DNA of 64,000 bases from Dehalococcoidia bacterium (GCA_003562475.1 PWUU01000074.1:25423-89422); one strand, 5' to 3'. Counted from the stretch's first letter, positions 8,575 to 18,349 are shown. The notes: a model not told the origin generated them from the sequence alone. Numbers and translations: made by a program.

Positions 8575-9630
8575 ATGAGTTCAGCCGCAACCACCGGAGT
8601 ACTGCTGGTTCTTGGCGCGCTTCTGCTCGGGTTCGTGGCCGCGAATATCTACACGCATGTAGCTGCACTCAGCTGGGAGCGCACGCCATATCCATCTGGC
8701 CGCCTCATCTCAGCTAATGGCGTCCGTCTCTACACGCGAATCAAGGGCAACGGCACACCAGTGATACTCATAGAGCCTGCGTTGGGTAGCCCGGGGGCTG
8801 AGTGGTGGCGCATCCAGGACGAGCTGGCGAGGATGACAACAGTCGTGACGTACGACCGTGCTGGCTATGGTTGGAGTCGGTCAGGCAAGTACCCACGCAC
8901 AAGCTTCCAGGTCGTGGCCGAGCTACACAGAATGCTGGAGAGAGCCGGTCTCGGCGGGCCTTACATCCTCATAGGCCATTCACAAGGCGGGCTCTACGCT
9001 CAGTTGTTCGGCAGACTGTATCCGGATCAGGTCGCCGGCGCGGTGTTCCTCGACCCGGTCTCGTCGAACCAACAGCGATTCAAGGCAGAGCTCAAGCCTC
9101 ATGCATATCAGATGAGCGGGATCGATACGCTGCCCTACCCCAGGTCCGCGGGTGTTCTACGCAAGTTGGGACTCTTGCGTCTCTTCCGACCCTTTGTCGA
9201 GACAAAACTACTCAGCAATCAGTCCACGCTTCCCGCAACGGTCCGCGAGGTCATCTGGCAGCACCTCGCGCTACCGAAGGCCTACAACGCCATCCTGAGC
9301 GAGTACGAGCAGAACAGGACACCCGCTAACAGCTCGGAGGTCCGGAGCGCCGGCACTTTCCCTCAGGTCCCGCTGAAGGTCATCTATCATTCACCCCATA
9401 AGATGGTTCGAGAGTTGCTGAGTAACCGGGGATTGCAGCGCGACGACGCCGAAGAGGTCGAGCAAATCTGGCAACAGCTTGCCCGGGCTTACGTCAGGCT
9501 CTCACCCCATGGTGAGTGGATAGTTGCACAACGGAGCGGCCACTATATTCACCTGGACCAGCCTGAACTGGTCGTTGAAGAGGTGCGACAGATGGTCCTC
9601 GCACTCCGCCAGTCTGTTCCAACAGATTGA
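8575..9630 (+). CDS. Membrane-anchored alpha/beta hydrolase
   Basis: 351 residues starting at the ATG at 8575; the frame is open further upstream, but GAGGAGG lies at 8552-8558. A hydrophobic N-terminal segment (TTGVLLVLGALLLGFVAANI) anchors or exports the protein. The fold signatures are PVILIEPALG (oxyanion strand), VVTYDRAGYGWS, and the nucleophile elbow GHSQGGLYAQ. A late Asp region and the C-terminal His in RSGHYIHLDQP complete the expected triad. Family members are esterases, haloperoxidases or C-C hydrolases; the substrate cannot be told. The following membrane-protein gene may be in the same transcript. Confidence 0.85.
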   Translation: MSSAATTGVLLVLGALLLGFVAANIYTHVAALSWERTPYPSGRLISANGVRLYTRIKGNGTPVILIEPALGSPGAEWWRIQDELARMTTVVTYDRAGYGWSRSGKYPRTSFQVVAELHRMLERAGLGGPYILIGHSQGGLYAQLFGRLYPDQVAGAVFLDPVSSNQQRFKAELKPHAYQMSGIDTLPYPRSAGVLRKLGLLRLFRPFVETKLLSNQSTLPATVREVIWQHLALPKAYNAILSEYEQNRTPANSSEVRSAGTFPQVPLKVIYHSPHKMVRELLSNRGLQRDDAEEVEQIWQQLARAYVRLSPHGEWIVAQRSGHYIHLDQPELVVEEVRQMVLALRQSVPTD

Positions 9631-9716
9631 GTCTTCAGCCACGACAGATAATTCGCGCCTGTAGTCGACACCTCCAGCCTTGCACCCCCCGTCAACGGGT
9701 GCTATTGTTGCAGGGC

Positions 9717-10412
9717 ATGCGGCTGCCCTGGGAGGAGTTGGAGCCCGCGTCACACGAAACGCTGGAGCGCCAGCGTCGGGCTGTTCATCAACTAGCGCAC
9801 CTCGCCGGCACAGCCTTTGCCGTCGCCATGGCCCTGATCGTCCTGCAATTGGTGGACCGGACCATCTCGTCTGGCCTTACCGCAACTCACCTGTTTGAGT
9901 CCATACGCACGCTGTGGCCAACCACGGTTGCCTGCCTGGTGAGCCTCCTCATCCTGCTCACATGCTGGCTCCTCCACCATATCCAGTTCCACTACCTGAC
10001 AAGATCCAGCGGCGCACTTCTGCTGTTACACACAGTCCTGTTATTGGTCGTTCTACTCGTTCCCTTATCGACAGCGGTACTGCACGAGGTAGGAATCACC
10101 CGTGATGTCCTCGTTCTCTACACCGGCCATGTGTTCCTGTTGTTGCTGCTGCTCCTGCTCATGTGGCGACACGCCGTAAAGGGTGGCCTGCTCTTTGGAA
10201 GCGACGTTCCTGCGCGAATCGTGTTTCGATTGCGGCTCATCCTGCGCGCCGGGATAATCGTTCTACCCCTTATCCTGGGGCTGGCGTTTGCGAGCGCGGC
10301 CGCGAGCCTCGGTGCACTCGTCGCCCTGTTCGCAATCTACCTGATCCTCATCACAAAGGGAGGCTACACGCTCGACGTCCTCAGGAGCCGAGCGCACCTC
10401 ACAGAGGTATGA
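9717..10412 (+). CDS. TMEM175/DUF1211-like integral membrane protein
   Basis: 231 residues from the ATG at 9717; the frame extends upstream to a TTG overlapping the previous stop. About six membrane helices are visible. The first helix FAVAMALIVLQL after a basic lead resembles the FSD-x-FAIAITLLVLEL motif of TMEM175-like potassium channels. The second block, HHIQFHYLTRSSGALLLLH, matches the family's NHH...F.Y..R.D..LL...LLLL. The diagnostic FSD is degenerate here (GTAFAV), so ion conduction is uncertain. It converges on trpA with 35 bp between stops. Confidence 0.55.
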   Translation: MRLPWEELEPASHETLERQRRAVHQLAHLAGTAFAVAMALIVLQLVDRTISSGLTATHLFESIRTLWPTTVACLVSLLILLTCWLLHHIQFHYLTRSSGALLLLHTVLLLVVLLVPLSTAVLHEVGITRDVLVLYTGHVFLLLLLLLLMWRHAVKGGLLFGSDVPARIVFRLRLILRAGIIVLPLILGLAFASAAASLGALVALFAIYLILITKGGYTLDVLRSRAHLTEV

Positions 10413-10447
10413 CGCCGGAAAACGACATGCTCCCACGACGCAGCGTC

Positions 10448-11233
10448 TCATCCAGGTGCGGCATCCACCGCCATTCGCAGCCGCTGCACAAACTCCCCAA
10501 CACTGGCAAGGCTACGATCGCTGTCCACAAGCTGTAGTAACCGGCTGCCCACGATAACGCCATCGGCAACGCTGGCCACGCTTGTCGCCTGCGACGGCGA
10601 CGAGATGCCGAAACCCACGCACAGTGGCAGCGATGTCCTCATACGGGCACGCGCAACGAAGGACTTCAGTCCCTCGTCCAGCACTGTGCGTGCACCCGTC
10701 ACGCCGGTCAGTGACACCAGGTAGAGAAACCCTCGAGACCTCCTGGCCACATATTCGAGCCGCGCATCGGTGCTGTTCCGGGCAACCAGGTAGATGATAT
10801 CGAGGCCATGGTAAGCACCTGCCTGCTCCAATGCGCCCCCCTCATCTGGCGGCAAGTCCGGAACGATGAGACCGCTCACACCCGAGTTGACCGACGCCCC
10901 GCAGAAATGGTTCAGCCCCTTACGAAGCACCGGGTTGTAGTAGCTCATGAACACGAGGGGTGTTTCCATCTCGTCCGACAGATGAGATGCTATATCGAGA
11001 CAGACATCGGGCGTGACTCCGTTCGCCAGAGCCACATGGCTCGCCTGCTGTATCGTCGCCCCATCCGCAAGCGGGTCGGAAAACGGGATGCCAAGCTCAA
11101 CAACGTCGCACCCGTTCTTCGCCAGCAGCGGCGCGAGCCGCAGTGTCGTGTCGACGTCAGGATACCCAACAGTCACATATGCGATGAGCGCCTTTGAGCC
11201 AGGGGGCTCGAACACCTTCTGAAGCCTGCTCAC
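10448..11233 (-). CDS. trpA: Tryptophan synthase alpha subunit
   Basis: 261 residues, the usual TrpA length. It cleaves indole-3-glycerol phosphate to indole and glyceraldehyde 3-phosphate, with indole channelled to TrpB. The catalytic Glu lies in [17 protein letters not shown], which also contains the catalytic Asp. The mobile loop [10 protein letters not shown] and the phosphate site GFGISSPSQ are present. Its start overlaps the stop of trpB by four bases (ATGA type), showing coupled translation. It is the last gene of the trp operon. Confidence 0.95.
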   Translation of the reverse strand: MSRLQKVFEPPGSKALIAYVTVGYPDVDTTLRLAPLLAKNGCDVVELGIPFSDPLADGATIQQASHVALANGVTPDVCLDIASHLSDEMETPLVFMSYYNPVLRKGLNHFCGASVNSGVSGLIVPDLPPDEGGALEQAGAYHGLDIIYLVARNSTDARLEYVARRSRGFLYLVSLTGVTGARTVLDEGLKSFVARARMRTSLPLCVGFGISSPSQATSVASVADGVIVGSRLLQLVDSDRSLASVGEFVQRLRMAVDAAPG

Positions 11234-12432
11234 AGCTCACCTCCAAGAACGTCGACGACGATCCCCATATCCTTGTCTCCGCGGCCGCTCACATTCACGA
11301 CGATGATATCCTCGCGGCCACACCTCCCGGCCAATTCCACAGAGTACGCCACCGCATGAGCCGATTCCAGTGCCGGCGTGATTCCCTCGGTCCGGCACAA
11401 CAACTTGAATGCTTCGAGCGCTTGACTGTCGTCCACTGCAACGTATGCCGCCCTGCCCGAGTCTTTGAGGTAGCTGTGTTCCGGTCCCACTCCCGGGTAA
11501 TCGAGACCAGCCGACACGCTGTGTGTGCTCAGGATCTGGCCCTGCTCATCCTGCAGCACGTAGGACTTCGCTCCGTGCAACACGCCAACCGTGCCCGCTG
11601 CAAGCGATGCGGCATGCAGGGACGCGTCCAGTCCCTTACCCCCCGCCTCAACACCGACAAGCTGCACCGTTTCGTCTCCAATGAACGGATGGAATATGCC
11701 AATGGCATTGCTGCCTCCACCCACACACGCCACTATGTAGTCGGGCAAGCGCCCGGAGAGCTGGAGCACCTGATCACGTGTTTCCCGCCCTATGATCGAC
11801 TGGAAGTGCCGCACCACTGTGGGATAGGGTGCTGGTCCCACCACGGAGCCAAGCAGGTAGTAGGTGCTCTCTACATTCGTCACCCAATCGCGTATCGCCT
11901 CGTTAATAGCGTCCTTAAGCGTACGTCCTCCGGATGCGACTGGACGAACTTCGGCCCCCATCAGCTTCATGCGAAACACATTGAGCGACTGACGCCGTAC
12001 GTCCTCTTCTCCCATATACACGACGCACTGCAGCCCCAGTTTCGCACACACTGCTGCCGTCGCAACGCCGTGCTGCCCCGCACCGGTCTCCGCCACGATG
12101 CGCTGTTTGCCCATCCGGCGCGCGAGAAGGGCCTGCCCGAGCGCATTATTGATCTTGTGCGCGCCGGTATGCGCCAGATCCTCCCGTTTCAGCAGAATCT
12201 TTGCATCCCCACAATGGGCACTGAGGCAGTCTGCTTGAAAGAGAGGCGTCGGTCTACCCACGTAGTCTTTGAGGAGTCCTTCCAGTTCAGAGTTGAAGGA
12301 CCAGTCAGTGATTGCCTCTTCATAGCCACCCGTCAGTTCCTCCAGGGCCGGGATCAACGTCTCAGGGACGAACCGCCCACCATAGTCGCCAAAGTATCCC
12401 CTGGCATCAGGCAACGTTATTGCTGATTCCAC
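11230..12432 (-). CDS. trpB: Tryptophan synthase beta subunit
   Basis: About 400 residues. This PLP enzyme condenses indole with L-serine to tryptophan. The PLP lysine lies in [11 protein letters not shown], preceded by LKREDLAHT. The phosphate-binding loop is [10 protein letters not shown], and the COMM-domain glutamate is in [10 protein letters not shown]. The start is assigned to the GTG at 12432, seven bases after GGAG, in preference to the TTG two codons earlier. It overlaps the trpF end by about 26 bases. It looks like the standard TrpB1 type, partner of the adjacent trpA. Confidence 0.95.
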   Translation of the reverse strand: MESAITLPDARGYFGDYGGRFVPETLIPALEELTGGYEEAITDWSFNSELEGLLKDYVGRPTPLFQADCLSAHCGDAKILLKREDLAHTGAHKINNALGQALLARRMGKQRIVAETGAGQHGVATAAVCAKLGLQCVVYMGEEDVRRQSLNVFRMKLMGAEVRPVASGGRTLKDAINEAIRDWVTNVESTYYLLGSVVGPAPYPTVVRHFQSIIGRETRDQVLQLSGRLPDYIVACVGGGSNAIGIFHPFIGDETVQLVGVEAGGKGLDASLHAASLAAGTVGVLHGAKSYVLQDEQGQILSTHSVSAGLDYPGVGPEHSYLKDSGRAAYVAVDDSQALEAFKLLCRTEGITPALESAHAVAYSVELAGRCGREDIIVVNVSGRGDKDMGIVVDVLGGEL

Positions 12433-13081
12433 AAACAATCTCCTTTTCCGCCTTTCTCACAGCACGCACAAAGGCTTCTATGAGTATGGGGTCTTTCCTG
12501 CCGTCCCGCTCTACTCCGGAGGAGACATCGACCCCGTACGGACGTGCCTGAACAACGAGTTGGCCGACATTAGCTGCATCGAGGCCGCCCGCCACTATCA
12601 CCGAATACGACGCTGACGCTTCTCTCGCCACACGCCAGTCGAACGTCCTGCCAGTGCCACCATGCGCTCCGTCGACGCCCGTATCCAACAGGAACGACAC
12701 GGGACGGTGTTCATTGATGCGTACGTAGCTCTCTATCTGTCTCACGAGGTCGGCCGTCTTTGTTTCGGCAAAGATGCGGAATGTCCTGATGACCGGACGC
12801 GTTATACCTGCACAGTAGACGCATCCCTCCTCACCATTGAGCTGCACCAGATCCAGTCCACACTGCTCTGCGATGGCATTCACCCTCTGTTGCGCCTCGT
12901 TCACAAACACTCCCACCACGGCCGGCCGTTTCGATAACCCATCGAGTGATCGCACCAACCGCCGAGCCTGTGATGGAGTCACCTGTCGTCTGCTGGCCGC
13001 AAACACAATTCCGACATAGTCGACGTCCGCTCGGGCAGCCGCCAGCACATGCGCCTCATCCTGGAGTCCACACACCTTCAC
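12407..13081 (-). CDS. trpF: Phosphoribosylanthranilate isomerase
   Basis: About 224 residues forming the TrpF TIM barrel. It converts N-(5-phosphoribosyl)anthranilate to CdRP by Amadori rearrangement. [10 protein letters not shown] holds the N-terminal catalytic Cys. [14 protein letters not shown] and [19 protein letters not shown] (catalytic Asp and glycine loop) are typical, as is [10 protein letters not shown]. The GTG at 13081 overlaps the trpC stop as GTGA and gives the usual N-terminus; an in-frame TTG lies five codons upstream. It is a separate gene, not fused to trpC. Confidence 0.93.
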   Translation of the reverse strand: MKVCGLQDEAHVLAAARADVDYVGIVFAASRRQVTPSQARRLVRSLDGLSKRPAVVGVFVNEAQQRVNAIAEQCGLDLVQLNGEEGCVYCAGITRPVIRTFRIFAETKTADLVRQIESYVRINEHRPVSFLLDTGVDGAHGGTGRTFDWRVAREASASYSVIVAGGLDAANVGQLVVQARPYGVDVSSGVERDGRKDPILIEAFVRAVRKAEKEIVCGISNNVA

Positions 13082-13872
13082 TTTGACCCTGGACAACGCA
13101 ACTCCCTCACTTTCGCACCGATATCGGGCGCGGACATGATGGCCTCGCCCACAAGCACGGCGTCCAGACCGACCAATGCCAGCCGCTCGATATCCTCACG
13201 GCGCCTTATGCCGCTCTCTCCAACCACCAGCCGACCGGCAGGAATCCCGGGGCGCAGACGCTCGAAGGTCGAGAGGTCCACAGCGAGAGTTCTAAGATCT
13301 CTGTTGTTGATGCCAATGATGAGTGCACCACTGTCGACAGCCCGATCCAACTCAGCTTCGTCGTGAACCTCTACGAGGCAACGCATGCCCAGCATCCGGC
13401 TCAGGTGGAGCATGTGCAGCAGTTGTGGCTGCACCAGTAGTGCCGCGATGAGGAGGACACAATCAGCGCCATGAGCTCGCGCCTCGTACACCTGATAGGG
13501 ATCAACGATGAAGTCCTTCAGCAACACCGGGGGGCCGTCCGATCCGACAGCGTCCACAATACCAGCCAGAGACGAGAGGCTGCCACCAAAACGCCTCGAC
13601 TCTGTAATGACGGAGATAGCGTCAGTCCCGGCAGCGGCGTACGTACGCGCCACCTGCACCGGATCGATGTCGGTCCGTATGACACCACGGGACGGAGATG
13701 CCCGCTTCACCTCGGCGATAAGGCTGACACCGCAACCTTGAAGCGCCGCAGCAAAATCGCGTGCGGGGGCCCGGGCCGCTGCAGCCGCCTCCATCATTGC
13801 GGCGGTGCACAGTGACTTGCGAATTTCCAGCTCCTCACGCACACCGGCCACTATTTCAGACAGTGCGGTCAT
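13078..13872 (-). CDS. trpC: Indole-3-glycerol phosphate synthase
   Basis: 264 residues, full length. It closes the indole ring from CdRP with decarboxylation. Hallmarks are LIAEVKRASPSRG (catalytic Lys), ISVITESRRFGGS, VLLKDFIVDPYQVYEARAHG, CLVEVHDEAEL, IIGINNRDL and VVGESGIRRREDI, in the canonical barrel order. The ATG overlaps the trpD stop by four bases. It sits between trpD and trpF, as in operons of order EGDCFBA. Confidence 0.96.
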   Translation of the reverse strand: MTALSEIVAGVREELEIRKSLCTAAMMEAAAAARAPARDFAAALQGCGVSLIAEVKRASPSRGVIRTDIDPVQVARTYAAAGTDAISVITESRRFGGSLSSLAGIVDAVGSDGPPVLLKDFIVDPYQVYEARAHGADCVLLIAALLVQPQLLHMLHLSRMLGMRCLVEVHDEAELDRAVDSGALIIGINNRDLRTLAVDLSTFERLRPGIPAGRLVVGESGIRRREDIERLALVGLDAVLVGEAIMSAPDIGAKVRELRCPGSK

Positions 13873-14891
13873 GCCACCACCTCTGTCCCACTGCGGCTTA
13901 TTCGGATGAGTTCTTCCAGCTTCGACAACGCTCTACTCGATTCCAGCGCATCTCTCGCGATAGGCACCGCTTCTCTCACCGAGTCAGCCGCTCCCGCCAC
14001 ATAGAGTGCTGCCGCGGCATTCGCGAGAACTACATCACTGTGTGGACCGGGTTTCCCTGCCAGCACATCACGCAGTAACTCAGCGTTTTCCTCGCTGTTC
14101 CCACCCACAAGTTGTTCACGGGACACAAAGGGCAAGCCCAGGTCACCAGGCGACAGCGTGTACTTTCGCAGCCGTCCTCCCTCCAGTTCGCACACCAGAG
14201 TCCTGCAGGACAGCGTGACCTCATCCAGGCCGTCTTCACCATGCACCACCATGGCCCGACGGCAGCCGAGACGATGCAGTACCCCGGCCATGGTCTCCAC
14301 CAGCGCCGGTTCCGCGACACCGAGCAACTGCGCACGCGCATCTGCCGGATTGCAGAGCGGTCCCAGTATGTTAAATACGGTACGAATTCCTATCTCTCGT
14401 CGTGGCCCCGCTGCATGCTTCATTGCAGGATGAAACACAGGAGCAAACAGGAAGCCAATACCAGCATCCCTGATGCAACGCTCCACATCACCCGGCCGCA
14501 GATCGAGTTGCACCCCAAGCGATTCCAGCACATCCGCGCTGCCGCAACGACTGCTCATAGCCCTGTTTCCATGCTTGGCAACACGAACCCCGGCGGCAGC
14601 CGCTACGAAGGCCGCCGCCGTGGAAATGTTGAAGCTCTGTGACCCGTCTCCTCCAGTGCCGCACGTATCCAGCTCCGCACCTGGATCGATACGCACCGCT
14701 CGCTCCCTCATCGCCGCGGCCAGGCCTGCTATCTCCTCTGTCATCTCCCCCTTCATTCTCAGTCCTACAACGAAGGCCGCTACCTGTGCGGGCGTAGCCT
14801 CTCCCTCCATCACCTCATGCATTACCCGGGACGCCACCGACATATCGAGAGAACGCCCCGCAACAACGGACGCGATGGCATCTCGAATCAT
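13869..14891 (-). CDS. trpD: Anthranilate phosphoribosyltransferase
   Basis: About 340 residues. It transfers phosphoribose from PRPP to anthranilate. Class signatures are DTCGTGGDGSQSFNISTAAA, VRVAKHGNRAMSS, GSADVLESLGV, FLFAPVFHPAMKH and FNILGPLCNPA, followed by the late VVHGEDGLDE. The ATG at 14891 overlaps the trpG stop (ATGA). The open frame reaches 50 codons upstream into trpG, but that part has no similarity. TrpD is separate from TrpG here, unlike the fused enteric form. Confidence 0.95.
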   Translation of the reverse strand: MIRDAIASVVAGRSLDMSVASRVMHEVMEGEATPAQVAAFVVGLRMKGEMTEEIAGLAAAMRERAVRIDPGAELDTCGTGGDGSQSFNISTAAAFVAAAAGVRVAKHGNRAMSSRCGSADVLESLGVQLDLRPGDVERCIRDAGIGFLFAPVFHPAMKHAAGPRREIGIRTVFNILGPLCNPADARAQLLGVAEPALVETMAGVLHRLGCRRAMVVHGEDGLDEVTLSCRTLVCELEGGRLRKYTLSPGDLGLPFVSREQLVGGNSEENAELLRDVLAGKPGPHSDVVLANAAAALYVAGAADSVREAVPIARDALESSRALSKLEELIRISRSGTEVVA

Positions 14892-15460
14892 CGCACTGCT
14901 CCTTCCAGGAAGTTGCGCAGCAATTCCTTGCCATTTTCCGTCATGAACGACTCTGGATGAAACTGCACTCCCTGTACCGGATACTCCCTGTGCCGCAGCC
15001 CCATGATGAGGCCGTCGGATGTCCATGCAGTCACCTCCAGGCACTCCGGTAACTCCAGTCGTTCCACTATGAGTGAGTGATAGCGGATTGCCACGAATGG
15101 ATTGGGAAGCCCGGCGAAGAGCGCACTGCCGTCGTGATACACATGTGATGCTTTCCCGTGCATAATCTCAGGAGCCCTATGCACACGTCCACCGTAAGCG
15201 TGGCCAATACACTGGTGCCCAAGACACACTCCGAGCATCGGCAAGTGCGGCCCCAATCGCCTGACAACTTCGTTCGAGACACCGGCACGCTCCGGGGTGG
15301 AAGGCCCGGGGGACACCACAATACGTTCGGGCAGCATCTCAGCAATCTCATCAACCGTCTTCTGGTCGTTGCGCACGACCACCACTCTTTCGCCCAGCTC
15401 AGAGAGGTACTGGCACAGGTTGTAGGTGAAGCTGTCATAGTTATCGATGAGCAGTAGCAT
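14888..15460 (-). CDS. trpG: Anthranilate synthase component II (glutamine amidotransferase)
   Basis: 190 residues, a class I glutamine amidotransferase supplying ammonia to TrpE. It starts with the classical MLLLIDNYDSFTYNLCQYL. The nucleophile Cys lies in LGVCLGHQCIGHAYGG, and the His/Glu of the triad lie in VQFHPESFMT. The SPGPSTPERAG oxyanion loop is present. It overlaps trpE by 20 bases and trpD by four. Such proteins sometimes also serve PabB, but the operon position supports the tryptophan role. Confidence 0.96.
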   Translation of the reverse strand: MLLLIDNYDSFTYNLCQYLSELGERVVVVRNDQKTVDEIAEMLPERIVVSPGPSTPERAGVSNEVVRRLGPHLPMLGVCLGHQCIGHAYGGRVHRAPEIMHGKASHVYHDGSALFAGLPNPFVAIRYHSLIVERLELPECLEVTAWTSDGLIMGLRHREYPVQGVQFHPESFMTENGKELLRNFLEGAVR

Positions 15461-16910
15461 CGGACACCTCCCTCTCGCGTTGCGTGCCCTCCGCCTGGTC
15501 GATCGCCTTGAGCAACGCGCATGCTTTGTTCATCGTCTCATCGAACTCCTGTGCCGGCACGCTGTCATAGACAATGCCGCATCCGCTCTGCGCATGCACC
15601 ACACCCTGTGAGGCAACAATGGTTCGTATTGTGATTGCCATATCCATGTTGCCCGAGTACGAAAGGTATCCAACCGCGCCGGCATACGGTCCCCGTCGCT
15701 CCAGCTCTAGATCGGCAATTATCTCCATCGCCCGGACCTTTGGTGCGCCGGACACCGTCCCCGCCGGGAAGCACGCGCGAAGTGCATCGAGCGCCGTCAG
15801 ATCGATGCGCAGCTTGCCCTCCACATGGGTCACCAGGTGCATCACATGCGAGTATCGCTCCACGTCCATGAGGTCGCTCACCACAACAGAACCTGGCTCG
15901 CTCACGCGTCCGATGTCGTTGCGGCCGAGGTCGACCAGCATGATGTGCTCTGCCCTCTCTTTCTCGTCCATGCGTAATTCCTGCTCCAGCCGGACGTCTT
16001 CCTCGACCGTCAGCCCACGTCGTCTCGTGCCGGCCAGCGGACGCGTCATGACCTTGCCATCCTCAACACGAACCAGTATCTCGGGAGACGCACCAACCAG
16101 TTGAAACCCGCCACAATCAAGGTAGAACATGTAGGGCGATGGGTTGATCGTGCGAAGTGCCCGGTAAATGTCGAACGGCGCAGCAGAAGTCGGGCGACTG
16201 AGACGCTGAGAGAGGACTACCTGTATGGCCTCGCCTTCACCAACGAGATCCTTCACCTTCATCACGGCATGCTCGAAATCCTCCCGGCTGAAGTTAGACC
16301 GGAACGAGTCGTACGCCACTCCTGCCGATTCATCCTGTGGAGACGTCTCCAGCGGCTGTTGCAGGCGGGTGACAAGTGAGTCTATTCTGGCAACTGCCTG
16401 TCCGTAGCAGTCCTCAAGGTTGCCCTCCGGTTTCACGTGGCTCAACACCCTTATGGTGTGTGTCACGTGATCGTACACGAGCATAGTGTGTACGAACATA
16501 AAGCAGGACTCGGGTAGTCCAAGCGGATCAGCCGAAGGGCTTGGAAGCCTCTCGAATCGACCTGCTGCTTCATAGGACAGGTAGCCGACAGCGCCACCGC
16601 AGAGTCGCGGCAGGCCGGGCACACGGGCAACCTGAAACTGGCCCATCGCCTGCGAGAGGCCAATCAATGGGTCGACTCCATCGTCGCTCCTCGTTGTGAG
16701 CACCAGGTAAGGCTCGGTGCCGATGAAGCTATAGCGGGCAAGTCGCTGGCCGCCCTCGACGCTCTCCAGCAGAAAACACGGGCCGTCGCGGTGAACCTTG
16801 AGGAACGCCGAGACCGGCGTCTCGAGATCCGAGACGACCTCGCGCCAGACGGGCACCCACTTTCCTCCCTCTGCGTAGCGTCGTACGTCTTCGAGCGCCG
16901 GGTAGTACAT
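15441..16910 (-). CDS. trpE: Anthranilate synthase component I
   Basis: About 489 residues, the first enzyme of tryptophan synthesis (chorismate plus ammonia to anthranilate). The N-terminal domain has the feedback-binding segment (FLLESVEGGQRLARYSFIG). The chorismate-binding domain shows IQVVLSQRL, SPYMFYLDCGGFQLVGASPE, RPLAGTRRRG, LVDLGRNDIGRV, TVSGAPKVRAMEII and the C-terminal IRTIV plus QSGCGIVYDS. The ATG at 16910 is six bases after GGAGG and is preferred over the GTG one codon upstream. It heads the operon under the T-box leader. Confidence 0.95.
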   Translation of the reverse strand: MYYPALEDVRRYAEGGKWVPVWREVVSDLETPVSAFLKVHRDGPCFLLESVEGGQRLARYSFIGTEPYLVLTTRSDDGVDPLIGLSQAMGQFQVARVPGLPRLCGGAVGYLSYEAAGRFERLPSPSADPLGLPESCFMFVHTMLVYDHVTHTIRVLSHVKPEGNLEDCYGQAVARIDSLVTRLQQPLETSPQDESAGVAYDSFRSNFSREDFEHAVMKVKDLVGEGEAIQVVLSQRLSRPTSAAPFDIYRALRTINPSPYMFYLDCGGFQLVGASPEILVRVEDGKVMTRPLAGTRRRGLTVEEDVRLEQELRMDEKERAEHIMLVDLGRNDIGRVSEPGSVVVSDLMDVERYSHVMHLVTHVEGKLRIDLTALDALRACFPAGTVSGAPKVRAMEIIADLELERRGPYAGAVGYLSYSGNMDMAITIRTIVASQGVVHAQSGCGIVYDSVPAQEFDETMNKACALLKAIDQAEGTQREREVSDATAHR

Positions 16911-16939
16911 CACATTCCTCCTTCAATCGTCTCAAGAAC

Positions 16940-16974
16940 AAGAAAAGCCCCTCGTCTCTAGGGACGAGGGGCTT
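16940..16974 (-). terminator. Intrinsic terminator of the trp T-box leader
   Basis: A perfect 12-bp stem (AAGCCCCTCGTC at 16945-16956 paired with GACGAGGGGCTT at 16963-16974) closes a six-base loop. On the minus strand it is followed by a U-rich run. The 5' arm begins just after the T-box sequence, the classical arrangement in which the antiterminator competes with the terminator. Confidence 0.9.
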
Positions 16975-17225
16975 CTGCCCTTCGCGGTGCCACCCTGGTT
17001 GACCACACATGGAATATGCGTGGCCCCCTCTTGTCAGGTACCACCCCTCAAGAGGAGCTATACCCTGGGCTTTGATAACTGTGCCCTCTCCGTCAGGGCC
17101 TACTCGGGAATGCCCTTTCGGCCTGCGGCTCCCGGGTCCATTCACTCCACGCGCTATCGCCGGCTCACACCTTACCCGGCTCTCTGAGATCCGCTTGTGG
17201 ACTTACTAGTCCCGTTCGCAGCCTT
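16941..17225 (-). promoter_or_regulatory. T-box riboswitch, tryptophan-specific, controlling trpEGDCFBA
   Basis: Read on the minus strand, the leader contains the near-invariant T-box sequence AGGGTGGCACCGCG (plus-strand 16983-16996). It also has the AGAGAGC-like stem I element and, in the specifier bulge, GTGAATGGACC, where UGG (17138-17140) is followed by A as in known leaders. UGG is the tryptophan codon, fitting the downstream operon. T-boxes bind uncharged cognate tRNA, which stabilises an antiterminator and allows transcription. The leader ends in a strong terminator about 35 bases before trpE. Confidence 0.93.
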
Positions 17226-17249
17226 TGCCTATTGGTAATATGGGTCAGC

Positions 17250-17279
17250 ATAGTAGACAGTCGTCAACCGGTTTGTCAA
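17250..17279 (-). promoter_or_regulatory. Predicted sigma-70-type promoter of the trp operon
   Basis: On the minus strand TTGACA (17274-17279) is separated by 18 bases from TACTAT (17250-17255). Transcription would start near 17243, giving a leader of about 330 nt that contains the complete T-box. The -35 is a perfect consensus match and the -10 matches four of six. Confidence 0.65.
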
Positions 17280-17337
17280 ATCGTTCGTGATGACATGCCT
17301 CGCCATCAGTCCGACAGCGATTCAGGACGACATCTCA

Positions 17338-17928
17338 TCATCGCCTCCTGAGCCTCAACTCTACTCCCATGCCCTCAGCCAACAACCTGAGTCTCTCTCG
17401 CATGACTCTCGCACGACTCTTGCGATCTTCCCCAAGGCCCGCTTCATCTACCTCTACTAAGGCCTCACTGAGTGCGGTCTCCAGCTTATCTGTGGGAAGC
17501 AACGCACATGCCAGACAGAAATGGCTCTTTGATCGCCCGTCGTCAAACTCCGTCAGCATCGAACGCAGTACGGCGACACGTCGCTCCTGTCGAACCACGA
17601 AACCTGCGATACCGTTTTCTCGTATGCACCGCAGGTTCTCCATCGTATTTCGATGAGTGACGAAAGAATCACTCTCGTCCAGTCCTTCGAGACGTACGCA
17701 CGGAAACTCCGGGCATTCCCCACACGTTTCATACTGCCGGTCGCGCACCGCACAGCGAGCAATCACACACCACCGGCCGCCTGTGCCTGAGGCGACGGGT
17801 GCTGTACACCCGGGACAGCCGTCATCCTTCCTGACATGGTGCATCGGGCAGAGGTAACAATCAATACCACAAGCCCCAATCGAAGGATAGTTCTTGTGTT
17901 TCACCGACTCTCCCGGCCCACAAGACAT
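17338..17928 (-). CDS. DUF3795 family cysteine-rich protein
   Basis: About 196 residues from the ATG at 17928; the open frame begins 40 codons earlier without similarity. The N-terminal half carries the DUF3795 pattern GACGIDCYLCPMHH, GCPGC, WCVIARCAV and YETCGECPEFPC, a set of cysteines likely to bind zinc or an iron-sulphur cluster. The C-terminal half is helical and charged. The family is common in anaerobes and of unknown function. The gene lies upstream of the trp promoter, same strand but independent. Confidence 0.75.
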   Translation of the reverse strand: MSCGPGESVKHKNYPSIGACGIDCYLCPMHHVRKDDGCPGCTAPVASGTGGRWCVIARCAVRDRQYETCGECPEFPCVRLEGLDESDSFVTHRNTMENLRCIRENGIAGFVVRQERRVAVLRSMLTEFDDGRSKSHFCLACALLPTDKLETALSEALVEVDEAGLGEDRKSRARVMRERLRLLAEGMGVELRLRRR

Positions 17929-18349
17929 AATATTGTGACCGCCTCGCCCTCGCAAGAGCCACACCCCACCACGACAGCTGTCCAGACATTGTACAAGAAG
18001 ACCGAAGAGCCAATTTGCCATTGAGCGCAACAAGTCCCACACAACCATGCTCCATTGTCATCGGTCCCCAGGCCTTGAAACACCACAGACCATGTCCTAT
18101 CATGGACCCGAGGACTATCACGTCAGCTCGCAACCGCTACCCATAGAGTCGCCGGATGGCGAGAAACGGAGAGGATGTGAGTTCAGTCACAGCATTGCGG
18201 CATCGACTCGAGAGACGTCAGTTCCGACGAACATACGTTGGCCTCGGAGACACAACTGCTGGCACTCCCACTTCCCCAGTGACAGCGATAAAGGCCGCGT
18301 CTTCTTGGGGGAGAAACAGGCCTCCCCAGTCTTGTCGGGAGTCTGTGAC
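17929..18349. other. Divergent intergenic region
   Basis: About 420 bp between the DUF3795 gene (minus) and the DUF2779 gene (plus). Both open frames extend into it, but neither extension resembles its family, so I treat it as regulatory or spacer DNA. No strong promoter or RNA structure stands out. Confidence 0.4.

Noticed and set aside
8295..8594. A minus-strand frame overlapping the alpha/beta hydrolase start
   Set aside because: It has no ribosome-binding site or family and overlaps a convincing gene's start region.
11194..12426. A 410-codon plus-strand frame opposite trpB
   Set aside because: Antisense shadow of trpB, rich in His, Arg and Cys with no domain pattern.
14892..15044. A longer TrpD beginning at 15044
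   Set aside because: The extension is antisense-like reading of trpG's end; ATGA overlap at 14891 gives the normal start.
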